Positions 47,901 through 59,765 of a stretch of DNA of 64,000 nt are shown piece by piece. The notes under the pieces are model-generated. The model ran no database searches and had not been told where the DNA came from. It worked only from the letters and a program-made list of their open reading frames with translations. The first letter of the stretch is position 1, and every line of letters begins with the position of its first letter. The DNA is from Eucalyptus grandis (Eukaryota; Streptophyta; Magnoliopsida; Myrtales; Myrtaceae). The position numbers and the translations under genes are program-made. The DNA lies in NCBI RefSeq assembly GCF_016545825.1, contig NC_052618.1, forward strand, positions 43,036,196-43,100,195, written 5' to 3'.

Positions 47901-50900
47901 CCAAACTGCTGAGAGAGCAGAGACATTAATCATGAAGTCAACATTAGTAGCACTTGCTCAAAATTCACCAAAAGCATTTCAAAGTTAACAAGTGAGATCG
48001 AACTACTTTTGTTTTAATATTGAAAGAGGAAAATCAATTAAACTGGTAAACAAGAGCATACCACGCATGCAAAATACTACATACAGAAGAATGTGAAGTC
48101 AAATTTCCTCTCTCTCTCTTAGGAAGCTTTGACATAGCTACAACAAGAAGAAAAGTAAAGATGCAGCATATCTCCACCTTATCATTTTGAAAGAAATGAA
48201 AAGAAAATGATACCTGCTCTCTCATATTCCTTCAACATGTAGAAACACTCCGCTGCAGAGTCGGCCATTCCAATTGTTTCATAGATCTCAGCAGCCTGCC
48301 TTCGAAGGTCAGAAGCCTCTTGTGGATTTGAAACGTGCTTGAGATCTGCATCTGCTTTGAAAGCGGAGGCCTTAGCTAATCTCTCCCCGTATGTGTACCT
48401 TGCTCGTTCAAAGCACATTATTGCCATTGGGTATTTACCCTCACGTAAGAGCTTGCAAAGTTTATTAAAAAGAAAAAAAGAGAGAGAGAGATCAATAGCT
48501 TCTTCAGAGAAGGTGAAAAGAAGAAAAAAAGAAAACATAGTCCTCCCTTATAGGAAAAATCAGAGGTGTAGACTTACACCAAAACAATGCACTGTCATTG
48601 ACCTGATAACCTCAAATGAGGAAAAAGATTATAGGAATATTCCTATCATATTGTTTATCCATTGTGTGTCTAAATGAAGCATTCAGCCAAACTATTAAAA
48701 AACCAATAAAGCTGGCAAATCGATCACCATATTTGTACCATAGAACGTCCACATTCTACACACATTTTTTTTTTCAGGATCAGTCATACTTTTGCAGTCA
48801 CTATTGTCATTCCAAAATCTCTAGCATTCACAGATCATGTTGACTCCAAATGAGGCGAAAATAACAATTCCGTGAAGAGGAAACAACTAATAAAGAAAAA
48901 ACAGAAAAACAGCAAACCTTAAAACCTTGTGACTTCCACTCCTCCGGCGTGCTACTGACCTGCATTGCTTCTGCAAGGGCATGATCTACCAACCTAACTT
49001 GAATGAGGCACTTCTTCTTCCAGTAGTCGAGAATTGGTTTGGAGAACTCTAGGGCATTCTCACAAATCCACAATCTTTGTCTTGTCCGAGTAATTGCGAC
49101 ATACAATTGTTTCAATTCAGAGCATAATATATTGTGCTTCGCGTCATCGAAACTTGGGGAAGACCATTGAGGGCTGTTATCGAGCAAAGCTTGCTCCTTC
49201 ATGTATCCATAAATGACCCTCCATTGACTTTTCAGAGGTGATGTGCCAAAGAAGTTGTACAATAAAACGTCCTATACAATGTCACAGAAAAAAAGTTTCA
49301 GGTAAAAACATTAAATTTTGTAACCAAAATAACAGATATCAAGTTTCATGAATACAGGAACAATTCTAAAAAATTTAGGAAAAAAAATATCTGGACTGAA
49401 TTTAACACACCAGCCTATCAAGAACAGCCGTAAAGTCGCAAGATCGTTGATATTGTCTATTAATCTAGAGGATGATGTTGACATGAGCCCAAACAAATTC
49501 TACATTATGAGTATCTAGATGCCATTGTCTACATACAAAAAAGAGCATAGTAGAATGAAAATACCAATCTCAGTTTTTTTCCGAGTAACAGCTTCCAGCA
49601 AATTGGTCATGACCCATTAGAAAAAAAAAAGGATCATGAAATCTCTATGCTGCTACCATTAAAATCCCATGGCAAACAATCTAACCTGACACACACCTAC
49701 CTGAAATTCCAACCCCTTGCACTCCACTATCGTCAGAACTAGGGCTTGCCCTCTCACAAGGTTCGAAACTTCATTTCTAGAGTGATCATCTCGAACCAAA
49801 ATAACCTGCTCTGCTCCAAAGCCAACGAAATTACCACTAAAATCACGGTTGCCAAAAATTGATAGTATGGCACTTTCGTCATTCTCCGATTCAAGTAAAA
49901 TTGGGGCTTCCCCACATATAAAGCTAGTTTCAGGGCCCAAAGCATCAATGGTTAAAGGGAAAAAATGGTAAAGGAGATCAACAACACTCTGCGCCAGTTT
50001 GAGTATACCAGAATGAGTGCGGAAGTTTTGGCTCAAATGGAAAATTTTGGAAAGACATCCCTTTTCCATTCTTTTATCAGGTCCATCCATTGAATCTATC
50101 AAGAACTCCTTGTAGAAAAGGGATCTTATGTCTTCAAACCTGAAGTCTATTCCCCTTGCAATAGTTTGTGCAGTGTCGCCACAAAACACAAAGCCCCCAT
50201 CAAAGTTTCCACATATATATTTGAACAGTGAAATTTGTCTCAAGGTGAGATCCTGCACTTCATCAATATATACAAAATCCACTACGTTGCCAGCAAACTG
50301 CCCACGAAAAAGACGGCGATGAAGACCGTTGACAATATCGGCATCATATTTCAACAGTTCATCACGTGAAAGCGTTATCTCCATCACCTCTGAATCCAAC
50401 TTCTCTCCACATAATAAAGTTTCAAAAGTATCTAGTAAGTTAAGGAGGGATGTAATATTCTGGAAATTAGTTCTGGATATATGAGTACAGAAAATATAGA
50501 GACATCTCCGCAGGGGCTGGACAGTTGCCTTGAATCGGTCCCTGAAAAACTCAAGAAATGATTTAAGCTCACTGCTTCCGCATTCGCTCCCATCATCATC
50601 ACTTTCTGGTTTGCTTCTTTTTGTGTGTTCCTTTTCCAATAATATGTGGTATTGACGGACACATTTGTCAAGAGTACCTATCATGGAAGTTAGACTAGTG
50701 AATTTAGAAAAGCACTCTACACGATGTTCCATGTATATTTCTTCAATGTCAGAATCAACTTTCAGCCGTTCCTTGTTCCCAAAAATAAGCATGTCAAAGT
50801 AACAGAGAAAACTTCCCGTTTCAGTGCTTATACCGCTATCCGATTGCTTTAGCAGCTTTAGAACACAAGATGCCACTTCCTTGATGGCAACATTTGTAGG

Positions 50901-52681
50901 AGCACAAACAATGGTTCTATGTTTCCTTTTTAAGAGAGTAAATAGCAGTGTAGCGATGGTTTTAGTTTTCCCAGTTCCAGGAGGACCCCATATCAGTTCA
51001 AAAGATGGCTTGTTCTCACAGTGGAGTTTCCTGAGACAGGCCCCCACTGCTTTTTTTTGGGATTCATTTAGATCATGGCTCAATCTCTTGTCAAGGCTCT
51101 CACTCGCAGAACCATTACCCTTTGTAATACAAAGATTAGAAACTTTGTCAGCCTGCAACCGAAACACAAGATTAGAAACTTTGTCAGCCTGCAACCGAAA
51201 CACATTTCTTGTGATAATCCAGACCATGTAAATATGGTAGAAGGTCCTGAAACTTAATTGGTGTTAATATGATATAAAGAGCATTGCACAGCACAAACTT
51301 AAATCCCATGAAAAGTATAGTATAGAAAATTTTAAGGTCTAGTACTAACAAGTAAGTCGCCACCAAGGAAGTAATTTGCCCTGTTCAAGACATAATTCAT
51401 TCATCTCCATATCATGAAACAGACCAACTAAACGAAACAAGCATCCTAATCTATTGATGCAACAGCATGGCTTAAAGCAACATTTATCTTATTTTCCGAA
51501 GAAACTTAAAAATCGATAGGAGTAAAATGAAGCTTTGAAGTTTAGATGATTATAATAGCAATTTCAAGTCTAAATGGACCGAAGGTACAAAAAGGAAAGT
51601 CATACCACCACATCTGTGAAGAGAACTTCCTTCAAAATATCCAAGTTCCGAGACATATGCAACACATTCCATATCCTTCTGTTAGTGACTATATTTATCA
51701 GGAAAATTGCATGCATTGGCTTCCAGGAATTATTTACTTCAAGGTCCAATAATGTCTCCACTTCAAAGTTTGTGGATGACGTTGCCTCATCCTCTTCATC
51801 GTCTTTTCCAATCATCCTTACTAATGCAAACGCCCATCTTCTTGCGAACCTCTCCAGATCAGGAACAGTTGTTGGCTTAGCATCAGTTAGAATCAAGATA
51901 TCTCCAGGCAAAGTTTTGTAAGTTTCCGTCCCATGACTGTTGGATTCATTGCTCCACCGACCGGCCTTAACAGCATATGAGTTCCTACTTCCCGTGCATT
52001 CCATAAATTCAATAACTTCAGTGAAAGGTAGCAAAGAAATATCTTCCAAACTCGAGCACAGACTCGCCCGTGTTTCTTCCAGTAAAGGGTAGACATACGA
52101 TCCAAGATAATGCGGGACAGACTGAAATGTATCCGGTATAGTCTCCACCTACAAAAACAGCTCGGCCAATTGTCAAATATGACCAACGAATCTTGACATT
52201 TCAAAAAATACTTTTGAAAATACTTTGACCAAATTCCGTAAAACATAACATAAACTCCTAAAATACCTAACGAGCTTGCCGAACATAGTAGAAGCATAAA
52301 GGGTTCTATTCTACTAAGTTGAATGCAAGGTTCTTATAAGGCTAGGCTTATCAAAAGCACAAACAAACAAACAAAAAAGGAACGAACTAGCATCATTGGA
52401 AAATTATCAGGTAAACACCACATTGTCGTTGAACTTAAACGAGAATAAAACCAAAAGGGCATGATAAAAGGAAAAGAAAAAAAAAAAAAAAAAAAAGCAA
52501 AGATGAGGGAAGAATAGAAAGAAACCTGGTCATAGTAGAGGTTTTCGTTGAGAATGTCATGAAGAGACCAAGAGGAGACAATATCAGTCAGGTCATTAGT
52601 ACCATGTCTCCTCCTCCTGCTCAAACCATCCTCAGCTATCTCCACACCGACCACTCTGTTTGTGCTTCCTTCCAAACCCAT
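44918..52681 (-). CDS. SEN1/UvrD-type (TRANK1-like) helicase, copy 2, complete
   Basis: Six exons on the minus strand: 52,526-52,681; 51,606-52,148; 49,701-51,152; 48,918-49,271; 48,214-48,451; 44,918-47,595. All introns are GT-AG, phases agree, and the sum is 5,421 nt (1,806 aa plus stop). Residues 1-233 are the N-terminal domain of plant SEN1-like proteins. Walker A GPPGTGKT is at 289-296. From about 500 the sequence is UvrD-like: YIDEVQDLT (528-536, Walker B), GDTAQTIARG (558-567), QNFRTH (608-613), VECKGLEFQ (709-717) and VAITRTR (775-781, motif VI). TPR-like helices follow from 836, then a long helical region and a Lys-rich tail. I recall full-length relatives near 2,700 aa with two complete helicase cores, so about 900 residues seem missing between Walker A and Walker B. 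A probable nucleic-acid translocase; activity is unproven. Confidence 0.88.
51132..51203 (-). repeat. 36-nt tandem duplication containing the exon-3 splice acceptor
   Basis: Two perfect 36-base units (51,132-51,167 and 51,168-51,203) each carry GTTTCGGTTGCAG followed by the first codons of exon 3. Acceptor use at 51,152 gives 1,806 aa; use of the other (exon from 51,188) adds 12 in-frame residues. Copy 1 has one unit only (about 478-513). Confidence 0.9.
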
Positions 52682-52895
52682 CTGAACCCACGTACCAAAA
52701 TCTTCTACTTGTTTCTTTCTCCCCTTTTCTTGCTGATCTAAGCACCAGGGAAAAATCGCTCTGAGGTTTCAAGGAACTTTCGAGGCAAATATTGGGCAAA
52801 GCTTGTACGGACATCATCAGCCCTTTTTGAGCTCCGAAGTGAGCATTCTTAGCGACGGAGAAGAATGAGACGGGGAAGGCAAAGGGGTCGTCCAT
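52632..52895 (-). other. Possible upstream ORF overlapping the helicase start
   Basis: An ATG 214 bases upstream of the main ATG opens an 87-codon frame (MDDPFAFPVSFFSVAKNAHF...) that overlaps the first 50 bases of the coding region in another frame. In copy 1 the same frame ends before the main start. It matters only if transcription begins upstream of 52,895, which I cannot see. Confidence 0.3.
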
Positions 52896-53023
52896 GGAAT
52901 CTTAAAACAAGCAACTCGAGGTCTTTTCGTCAACTCTTCATTCGAGGTCTACGAACACGGTCTGATGGCTTTCTTTACTGCCCAAATGCTTGTAATGATT
53001 CCCGCTTTTCTTTGCTTATCCAT

Positions 53024-53269
53024 TGTCAGAAGTTGAAGCAAGGGGCGAAGCAAGATTCGGAGGAGGAAAAGTGGAAGAGATTTGGGAGAAATTCTTTTCT
53101 GTATATTTCACTGTGTATCGACAATGTACATCAACGAATAGTTATAATACAATGTGTACATTAAAAAAGGTAATGAAATATCTCACATATCAATCTAGTT
53201 TTAGATTGATTCTATAAAATCAAAATCAGATCAATTAATATCCGAGGATCTTCTGCATATCTTCTAACA
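53024..53269 (-). repeat. Copia C 3' LTR
   Basis: 246 bp, plus-strand start TGTCAGAAG and end CTTCTAACA; identical to 57,335-57,580. It is the end that faces the helicase gene. Confidence 0.95.
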
Positions 53270-53276
53270 CTCCCCC

Positions 53277-55650
53277 TCAAGCTGGTGGCTTGTAAATGTC
53301 CAAGACACCCAGCTTGCTCAATAGATATGCATGTTGTCTTTGACTTAACGCCTTGGTAAACACATCCGCAGGCTGTTCAACAGTTCCAATCCCCTTTGTC
53401 TCAATTGTTCCTTCTTGAATCTTCTCCCGAGTGAAATGACAGTCCACCTCTATGTGTTTAGTTCTCTCGTGCATTACAGGATTCGCTGCAAGCTTCAAGG
53501 CCGATTCGTTGTCGCAATATACCCTTGTCGGACCTTTCAATAGTACTCCAAGATCACTGAGCAATCCTCGTATCCATACGACTTCACATGTGGTTTTTGC
53601 CATAGCCCGATATTCTGCTTCAGCTGATGATAGAGAAACTGTTGCTTGTTTCTTGGTTTTCCATGAGAGAAGGGAATCTCCAAGCTTGATACAGAAGCCG
53701 GTTATGGATCTTCGACTCATAGGACATGTTGCATAGTCCGCATCACGTATGCTGTCATTTCCATGTTGCATTTTCTGGATAAAAATATTCCGAGTCCCTG
53801 GACATCCTTTCAAATACTTGACCACCTTCGAGCAGCATTCATGTGAGATTCTTTCGGTTTGTGCATGAATTGACTCAGATTTTGCACCGCATATGATATG
53901 TCGGGCCGGGTCATAGTCAGGTATATAAGTTTTCCAACGAGTTTCGATAACCCGTCGGATCCCGTAGTATAGGATCATCCCTGAAATGTTCCCCGGCATG
54001 ATCCGCCGTAGTTAACCCGACGTTCGTTTCGATTGGAATGACAGGCTGGCCCGCACCCGATAACCCGGCCTCTGATACAATTTCTAATACAAACTTCCTC
54101 TGACTGAGAGAAATCCCTTGGTGAGATCTTGCAATCTCAATCCCAAGAAAATATTTTGGTGCTCCCAGATCCTTTATATGAAAAGCGGTATGCAAGTACT
54201 TTTTAAGACTTTCTACTTTGCAGCTTCATCGTTTCCCATGATAAGAATGTCATCTACATAAATCATCAAGTAGATAGATGACGTACCTTTGGTCCATGTA
54301 AATAAGGCATAATCATACTTTGATTGTTTGAAGTTGGCATTGGTGAGAGCCTTGGCAAACTTAGCATACCATTGTCTGGAAGCTTGTTTCAGTCCATAGA
54401 GGGACTTACGTAGACGACATACTTTATCCTCCCCCTGTCTCCGTAAGCCCTGAGGAATGTCCATGTAAATTTCTTCATCCAGATCACCATGAAGAAAAGC
54501 GTTGTGGACGTCCATTTGGTGTAACGACCAATCATGGATTGCTGCAAATGTACAAGAATGATCGAACAAAGTGACATCCTTGGCGACCGGAGAAAAGGTT
54601 TCATTGTAGTCGAAGCCTTCGCGTTGTGTATACCCTTTTGCCACCAATCGAGCTTTGTATCGTTCAATGGATCCATCCGCTTTGTATTTAATTTTGTAGA
54701 CCCATTTGCATCCTATGGACTTCCGATCCCGAGGAAGATCAACTATCTCCCATGTTTGATTATCGGCCAATGCCTCTAATTCTGCTGCCATCGCCGTTTG
54801 CCACCGTGGATCTTTGGATGCCTCATCATAATCAGATGTATCGTGAACCGTCACGATGTGCTGTGTGATATGGCCCCCAAACATCCACATGAATTAGGGA
54901 AAGAGTACTTTTGGAACGTTTTGCATTTGAAGGAAAATGACACGAGATTGTTTCGCTAAAGGGCAAACTTGACGGTTAGGATATGGAAAGAAGGCACTAT
55001 GTCCCATTCGTGAATGCAAAGAGATTCTTTATCATTGGCAATGGCATTACACAATGACATTTTATTGAAAGGAATTGAACGATGATGACTTGAAGTGCTA
55101 GTCCGAAATATAGACCTTCAGAAACATTACCCAAGCCCATCAATTTCCCAGTCGAAAGGGCCTGAAAAAAACATGTGTCAGCATCAAAGAGTATTTGACA
55201 AGAGTTTTCTTTGCAGACTTTGGACACGGAAATGAGATTGAACCGGAATTGTGGGACATAGAGGACATTTTTCAGGATAATTTGGGGGCTTAATTGAACT
55301 GTTCCTGTCAATGTGACATGAGTAATGTTTCCATTTGGGAGTTCTACAGAAATAGGTTCCTTCAATTCCCTATTCCTTTTTGAAAAAAAGCTCATATCAC
55401 AAATAATATGATCAGTTGCTCCTGAGTCAATTATCCATGCCCTTTTTGAAATTGAGTTTATCAGGCAATGAGATATACCTGAGAAGCTTCCCTTTGTTTT
55501 TCCAATGTCTGCTTTCTGCAATGCTTGCATCAATTCCTGATATTGCCCATGGGTAATAAGCCGATCACTACTTATCCCAGTAGGTCCGGTCACCTGGTAA
55601 GCTGCAGAATATTCTCTCCTCTTTCCTTTTTCTCCTGGTTTTCCATGCAA
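53277..55650 (-). pseudogene. Copia C pol with deleted integrase
   Basis: Protease (IIDSGATDHII, about 55,430) and a pre-integrase segment (CPLAKQ, about 54,960) are followed by [11 protein letters not shown], the very start of the integrase core. The sequence then jumps at about 54,855-54,875 into the RT linker ([15 protein letters not shown]). The rest of the catalytic core, including the second Asp and the Glu, is absent. RT has [37 protein letters not shown] and YVDDILIMG (about 54,240-54,265). RNase H ends with EVDCHFTREKIQEG and ALSQRQHAYLLSKLGV. Frameshifts occur near 54,205 and 53,990. Confidence 0.88.
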
Positions 55651-57192
55651 TTTCCAACAATTTTCTATGGTATGATGCGGACGTTTACAGTGCTCACAGT
55701 ATAATTTACCTTTTCCTTTTGAATTCTGGCTGAAATTTCGTATGGAAAAAATATGGCCGTCGGATCCTTTGATTCCCGAATTATCATAACCGTCCGATTT
55801 AGCGAATAGATCTGCTCTTTGCGGACCGTCAGATCTTCGTGCAAAATCGTAGCCGTCGGATCTCCTCGGGAGATCTCTGTGCCGTCGATCTTCTCGTTAA
55901 ATCTTGGCCGTAGCTCCCATCCCTTTTAAGGGTTCGCTCGGCCATTTCAAACCCTAGCCCTAGCCCTTCGCGATTCTCCCGAGCTAGGGTTTTCGCCCCC
56001 AATTCTCTCTCGCGGCGTTCTCCGCGGAGGGCGAGGGCTACGGCGTCTCCTCCTCGTGTCTGCTCCGGGGCCGTGAGTCGCTGGCTCTCCTCTTGGACGG
56101 CCAGCTGGAAAATCCGGCCGAGGGGCGGCACGGGGTCCATTGCCAGAATCTGCGATCTAAAGGTTAGGTAAGATTCGTTCAAAATCAAGAGAAATCGAGT
56201 AGATTTCTCCCTTTCCTTTATCGATCTATACCGTCCGAGCGTCTCCGGAGTCCTCGGGTTTTTCCTCTGCGGCCTCGAGCTCGTTCCCAGCGATGAGAGT
56301 TTGTTGTATACCGCCGTGATTGACATGTTTCCTTGTTTAAGATCCGTGAGTTCCTGCATGAGACAGAAAATTTTTGCTCGATCTAACTTCCCGTACATCT
56401 CTTTGATGTTGTCCCACATGGTTTTCGAATCTTCGGTCGGTGGGAGGCCCGCTGCAACGTGCTGGGACACACGGTTGCCGATCCGGGTGCGGATCAGGCG
56501 ATTGCACTTCCTTCAGTGCCTTGCGAGCCTCTCGTCCGGCGGGATCGGCACGGTTCCGTCAAGAAAACCGTCCTTATCCTTGGTCGCAAGAGCCCTCCGG
56601 AAGTCTTGTGACCACTTGCTGTAATTCTCCGGCCCGATGGGTTGTGCATCGATGAGTCTCACTGGACCGTCGGCGGTAGATACATGCAAAGGGTCCCCTG
56701 GTTCCGGTCGGCCGGTGATGGCCGCAGTCGGATACGGAAAAAAATTGGGTGAAAAATTCGGGTTCGGGTAGGGATTCGTCCCTGTACCCGACCCATCAAA
56801 TCCAGATCCATGCTCCGCATTAAAGAGGCCCGGACGAAGGTTTGTTCCCGATCCCGCTTCTCCAGACCCGCTTCTTGGTTGTCTCGGCGGCCGAGTTTGC
56901 CGCTTGCGGATGGTAGACCTCCGTCGAGCTGAACATTATTCAGTAATTCATTACCCCGGCAATGATGGATACGGGCCTTGCCCGAAGTACCATGGATAGG
57001 GTACCCATTGGTAAGGTTGGCCCGGAATGGGCTGCCCCATATTCGCCCGAGCCGGGAACATCCGCAATTGTTGTTGTGTAGTGGTGTTTGCAGGTATCAC
57101 GTCGGTGTTGCGGCCTTGCGTTTCTAACGACGGTGCGACATTCCCGTGGAAGGAATTCCCGTGCCGACAAGAGGTGGGTTCTCTGGATTCAT
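55600..57192 (-). pseudogene. Copia C gag, interrupted
   Basis: A Met at 57,192 (MNPENPPLVGTGIPSTG) is a likely original start. The main body (55,829-56,470) has LMQELTDLKQGNMSITAVYN and RSQILAMDPVPPLGRIFQLA, the UBN2-type gag of copia. A zinc knuckle, C-X2-C-X4-H-X4-C (YCEHCKRPHHTIENCW), lies near 55,640-55,700. Frames shift more than once, so this copy probably makes no full gag. Confidence 0.8.
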
Positions 57193-57322
57193 GGTAAGTG
57201 AATCCTCTCCGCTTCTTCTCCCTTCTTACAACAATTATTTTTCCTCGTAACAAGACGTAGATCTGTCTTGCAGATTCAAGCGAAGAAAAAAACTGGTGCG
57301 GAAGTTGGAGCTTAGAATCGAC

Positions 57323-57334
57323 GCTCTGATACCA
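57323..57334 (-). other. Copia C primer-binding site (initiator Met tRNA)
   Basis: The element-strand sequence TGGTATCAGAGC directly follows the 5' LTR. This is the standard primer site of plant copia elements, complementary to the 3' end of initiator methionine tRNA. Confidence 0.9.
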
Positions 57335-57580
57335 TGTCAGAAGTTGAAGCAAGGGGCGAAGCAAGATTCGGAGGAGGAAAAGTGGAAGAGATTTGGGAGA
57401 AATTCTTTTCTGTATATTTCACTGTGTATCGACAATGTACATCAACGAATAGTTATAATACAATGTGTACATTAAAAAAGGTAATGAAATATCTCACATA
57501 TCAATCTAGTTTTAGATTGATTCTATAAAATCAAAATCAGATCAATTAATATCCGAGGATCTTCTGCATATCTTCTAACA
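57335..57580 (-). repeat. Copia C 5' LTR
   Basis: 246 bp, identical to 53,024-53,269; followed on the element strand by the primer-binding site. Confidence 0.95.
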
Positions 57581-57742
57581 TCCATGTTTCGATTTCTTGC
57601 AGCCTAAGCTTGGTCAACCGTTTTCTGTCCGAAATGTATCATCGCATGAGTGAGGTTATTTTTTGAAGATATTAAAATTAATTGTTGATACTGAAATAAT
57701 AAGTAGATGAAAAAAAGAAGGATAAATCTTAACCAGAAAAAT

Positions 57743-58162
57743 AATGACACGAATAGTCCCTGCACTTTAATATAACGTGCAATTTGATCTTCAAAATTTT
57801 GATTAGTTCAATATGGCTCTTGAACTTTAACCCAATATGTAATGTGGTCTCTAAAATTTTCAATTGTTTAATGTAATCCCTAAACTTTTGATAAATACTC
57901 AATGCAGTTTTTGAACTATATGAAAATATTGAATGTAATTTTTTAATTGATTCAAGAGTAGGGATGACATTGAACATTTTGATACAAGTTCAGGGACTGT
58001 ATTGAATATGTATAAAAAATTTATGGATTATATTAAAAAAATTAAAAGTTCATGTATCACATTGCACATTGGACTAAAATTCAGAGACCACGTCAAACAA
58101 ATTGAAAGTCTATGGACTAAATTACACATTAGGCTAAAGTTTTGAGACTATTTGTGTCATTT
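57743..58162. mobile_element. Small foldback/TIR element (copy-2 side)
   Basis: Ends AATGACACGAATAGTCCC and the complement of ACTATTTGTGTCATT form inverted repeats. It is the counterpart of 2,521-2,990, in the same place relative to the gene. Confidence 0.5.
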
Positions 58163-58929
58163 TCTCTAACTAGAAGTAGACAATGAATGTGAACATTCTA
58201 CTTCAACCGCTTGACTTTTATTTTTGAGCATCTATATTGATATAATATAGAATTAATATCATGAAATTTTTTTAATCATCAAAAAATCTAAACCGGTACA
58301 CATGTCCGAAATTAATTACCTCAACTTGTATATTTATAATAAATTTACATTCCGTTAATTTTCATCAAATTGGAATAATGCCATGAAAAATAATAAATTG
58401 GTACAGATGTGATAAATGAAAGGTAAAATCTTAAATTGGTACATCCATTCTAACTGACACATATCATCTAAATCGGCAATTTAATTGTAAAATTTAACAA
58501 ATACTAATGGAAAGTAAATTTATCACATGTGTATCAGTTTTTTTATAATAAAAAATTAGCACATTAAATTTATCACATATATACCAATTTTGATTTTTTC
58601 TGTGATATAAACCCCATATCATTAGAAACTCTTTCAAAGAATTGCCGAAAACTCAATAGTCAAAATTGTAGATAGTTAGAGATGCCTCCCCCTCATTAGT
58701 TTTGCCAAATTCTTGATGAAGCAAGGCTCCAGTCAGATGCCTTTTCCGTCGAGTATTGTCAATCAAAGAAGAATCAAATTGGTAATTCCTATCATCCCTC
58801 AGTTACTTATCTCCATAATGAGTTATAATATTTATGGACTTCCGAAACTTTATTGAGAGTGTGTTTTAGGAAAGTAAATGCAATCACTATGTTATGAGTG
58901 TGGTTCTTTCGCTCTGCTTGAAGTTCTAC

Positions 58930-59765
58930 TTCCATTAATTATAAAATCACAAACTATTTTCTATGTCTTGATTGATTCCGTATGACAATATGCATTAAAA
59001 AGTCTGCATTGACCAGACATTGTTTCAAGCTCAGCTTGCACAAGCATTTAAAGCATCTAGCCTTGGTTAATACATTCATATATAAAATTTTGAAATATAA
59101 CATTTCAAAATATTAAGATGCACGAGTCATTATCGATAAATTCATATAAAAAAAATGTTATAGGAACATTACTTTAATAAAAGACTAATAGAGTAAAAGC
59201 TTTTAAAAGGCTAGCGCTAGTCTCACAAAATTCAATCAATTTCACGCCGAAAGCTAAAAAAGACGTGATAAGTTCAGGAATCTATTCATGTACAATGAGT
59301 CAATGACATGATGATGAACATATACTATGTTTTAAAGCTTCCATTCATTATAAAATCACAAATTATTTTGTATGTCTTGATTGATTCCGTACGACAATAT
59401 GCATTAAAAAGTCTGCACTAACATTGTTTCAAGTTCAGCTTGCACAAGTATATTCAATAAGTGCATTTAAAGCATCTAGCCTTGGTTAATACATTCTTAT
59501 ATAAAATTTTGAAATATAACATTTCAAAATATTAAGATGCAAGAGTCATTATCGATAAATTCATATTAAAAAAAATGTTATAGGAACATCACTTTAATAA
59601 AAGGCCAAAAGAGTAAAACCTTTTAAAAGGCCAGTCGCCAGTCGCCAGTCTCACAAAATTCAACCAATTTCACACCGAAAGCTAAAAAGACGTGATAAGT
59701 TCAAGAATCTATTCATGTACAATGAGTCAATGACATGATGATGAATAGATACTATGTTTTAAAGC
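58930..59765. repeat. Tandem duplication of about 420 bp
   Basis: Two adjacent, closely similar units start near 58,930 and 59,338. Both contain TATGTCTTGATTGATTCCGTA, then ATCGATAAATTCATAT, then CAATGAGTCAATGACATGATG. Single in the related block at 7,780-8,560. Non-coding. Confidence 0.75.

Larger units (their letters stand above)
53024..57580 (-). mobile_element. Ty1/copia retrotransposon C, recent, integrase core deleted
   Basis: The LTRs 53,024-53,269 and 57,335-57,580 (246 bp each) are identical base for base by my reading. The 5-bp target duplication TCCAT (53,019-53,023; 57,581-57,585) is perfect, so insertion is recent. The primer site TGGTATCAGAGC (57,323-57,334) abuts the 5' LTR and the purine tract TTGAGGGGGAG (53,270-53,280) abuts the 3' LTR. 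Gag, protease, RT and RNase H are present in diverged frames, but the integrase core is missing. The helicase gene copy 1 lacks this insertion. It lies 343 bp upstream of the copy-2 start codon, in the same orientation. Confidence 0.95.

Noticed and set aside
53019..53023. Copia C considered as part of the original duplication
   Set aside because: Copy 1 lacks it, and the TCCAT target duplication with identical LTRs shows a later insertion.
53023..53217. 64-codon frame repeated identically at 57,334-57,528
   Set aside because: Both lie within the two identical LTRs of copia C. The identity reflects LTR duplication, not a gene pair.
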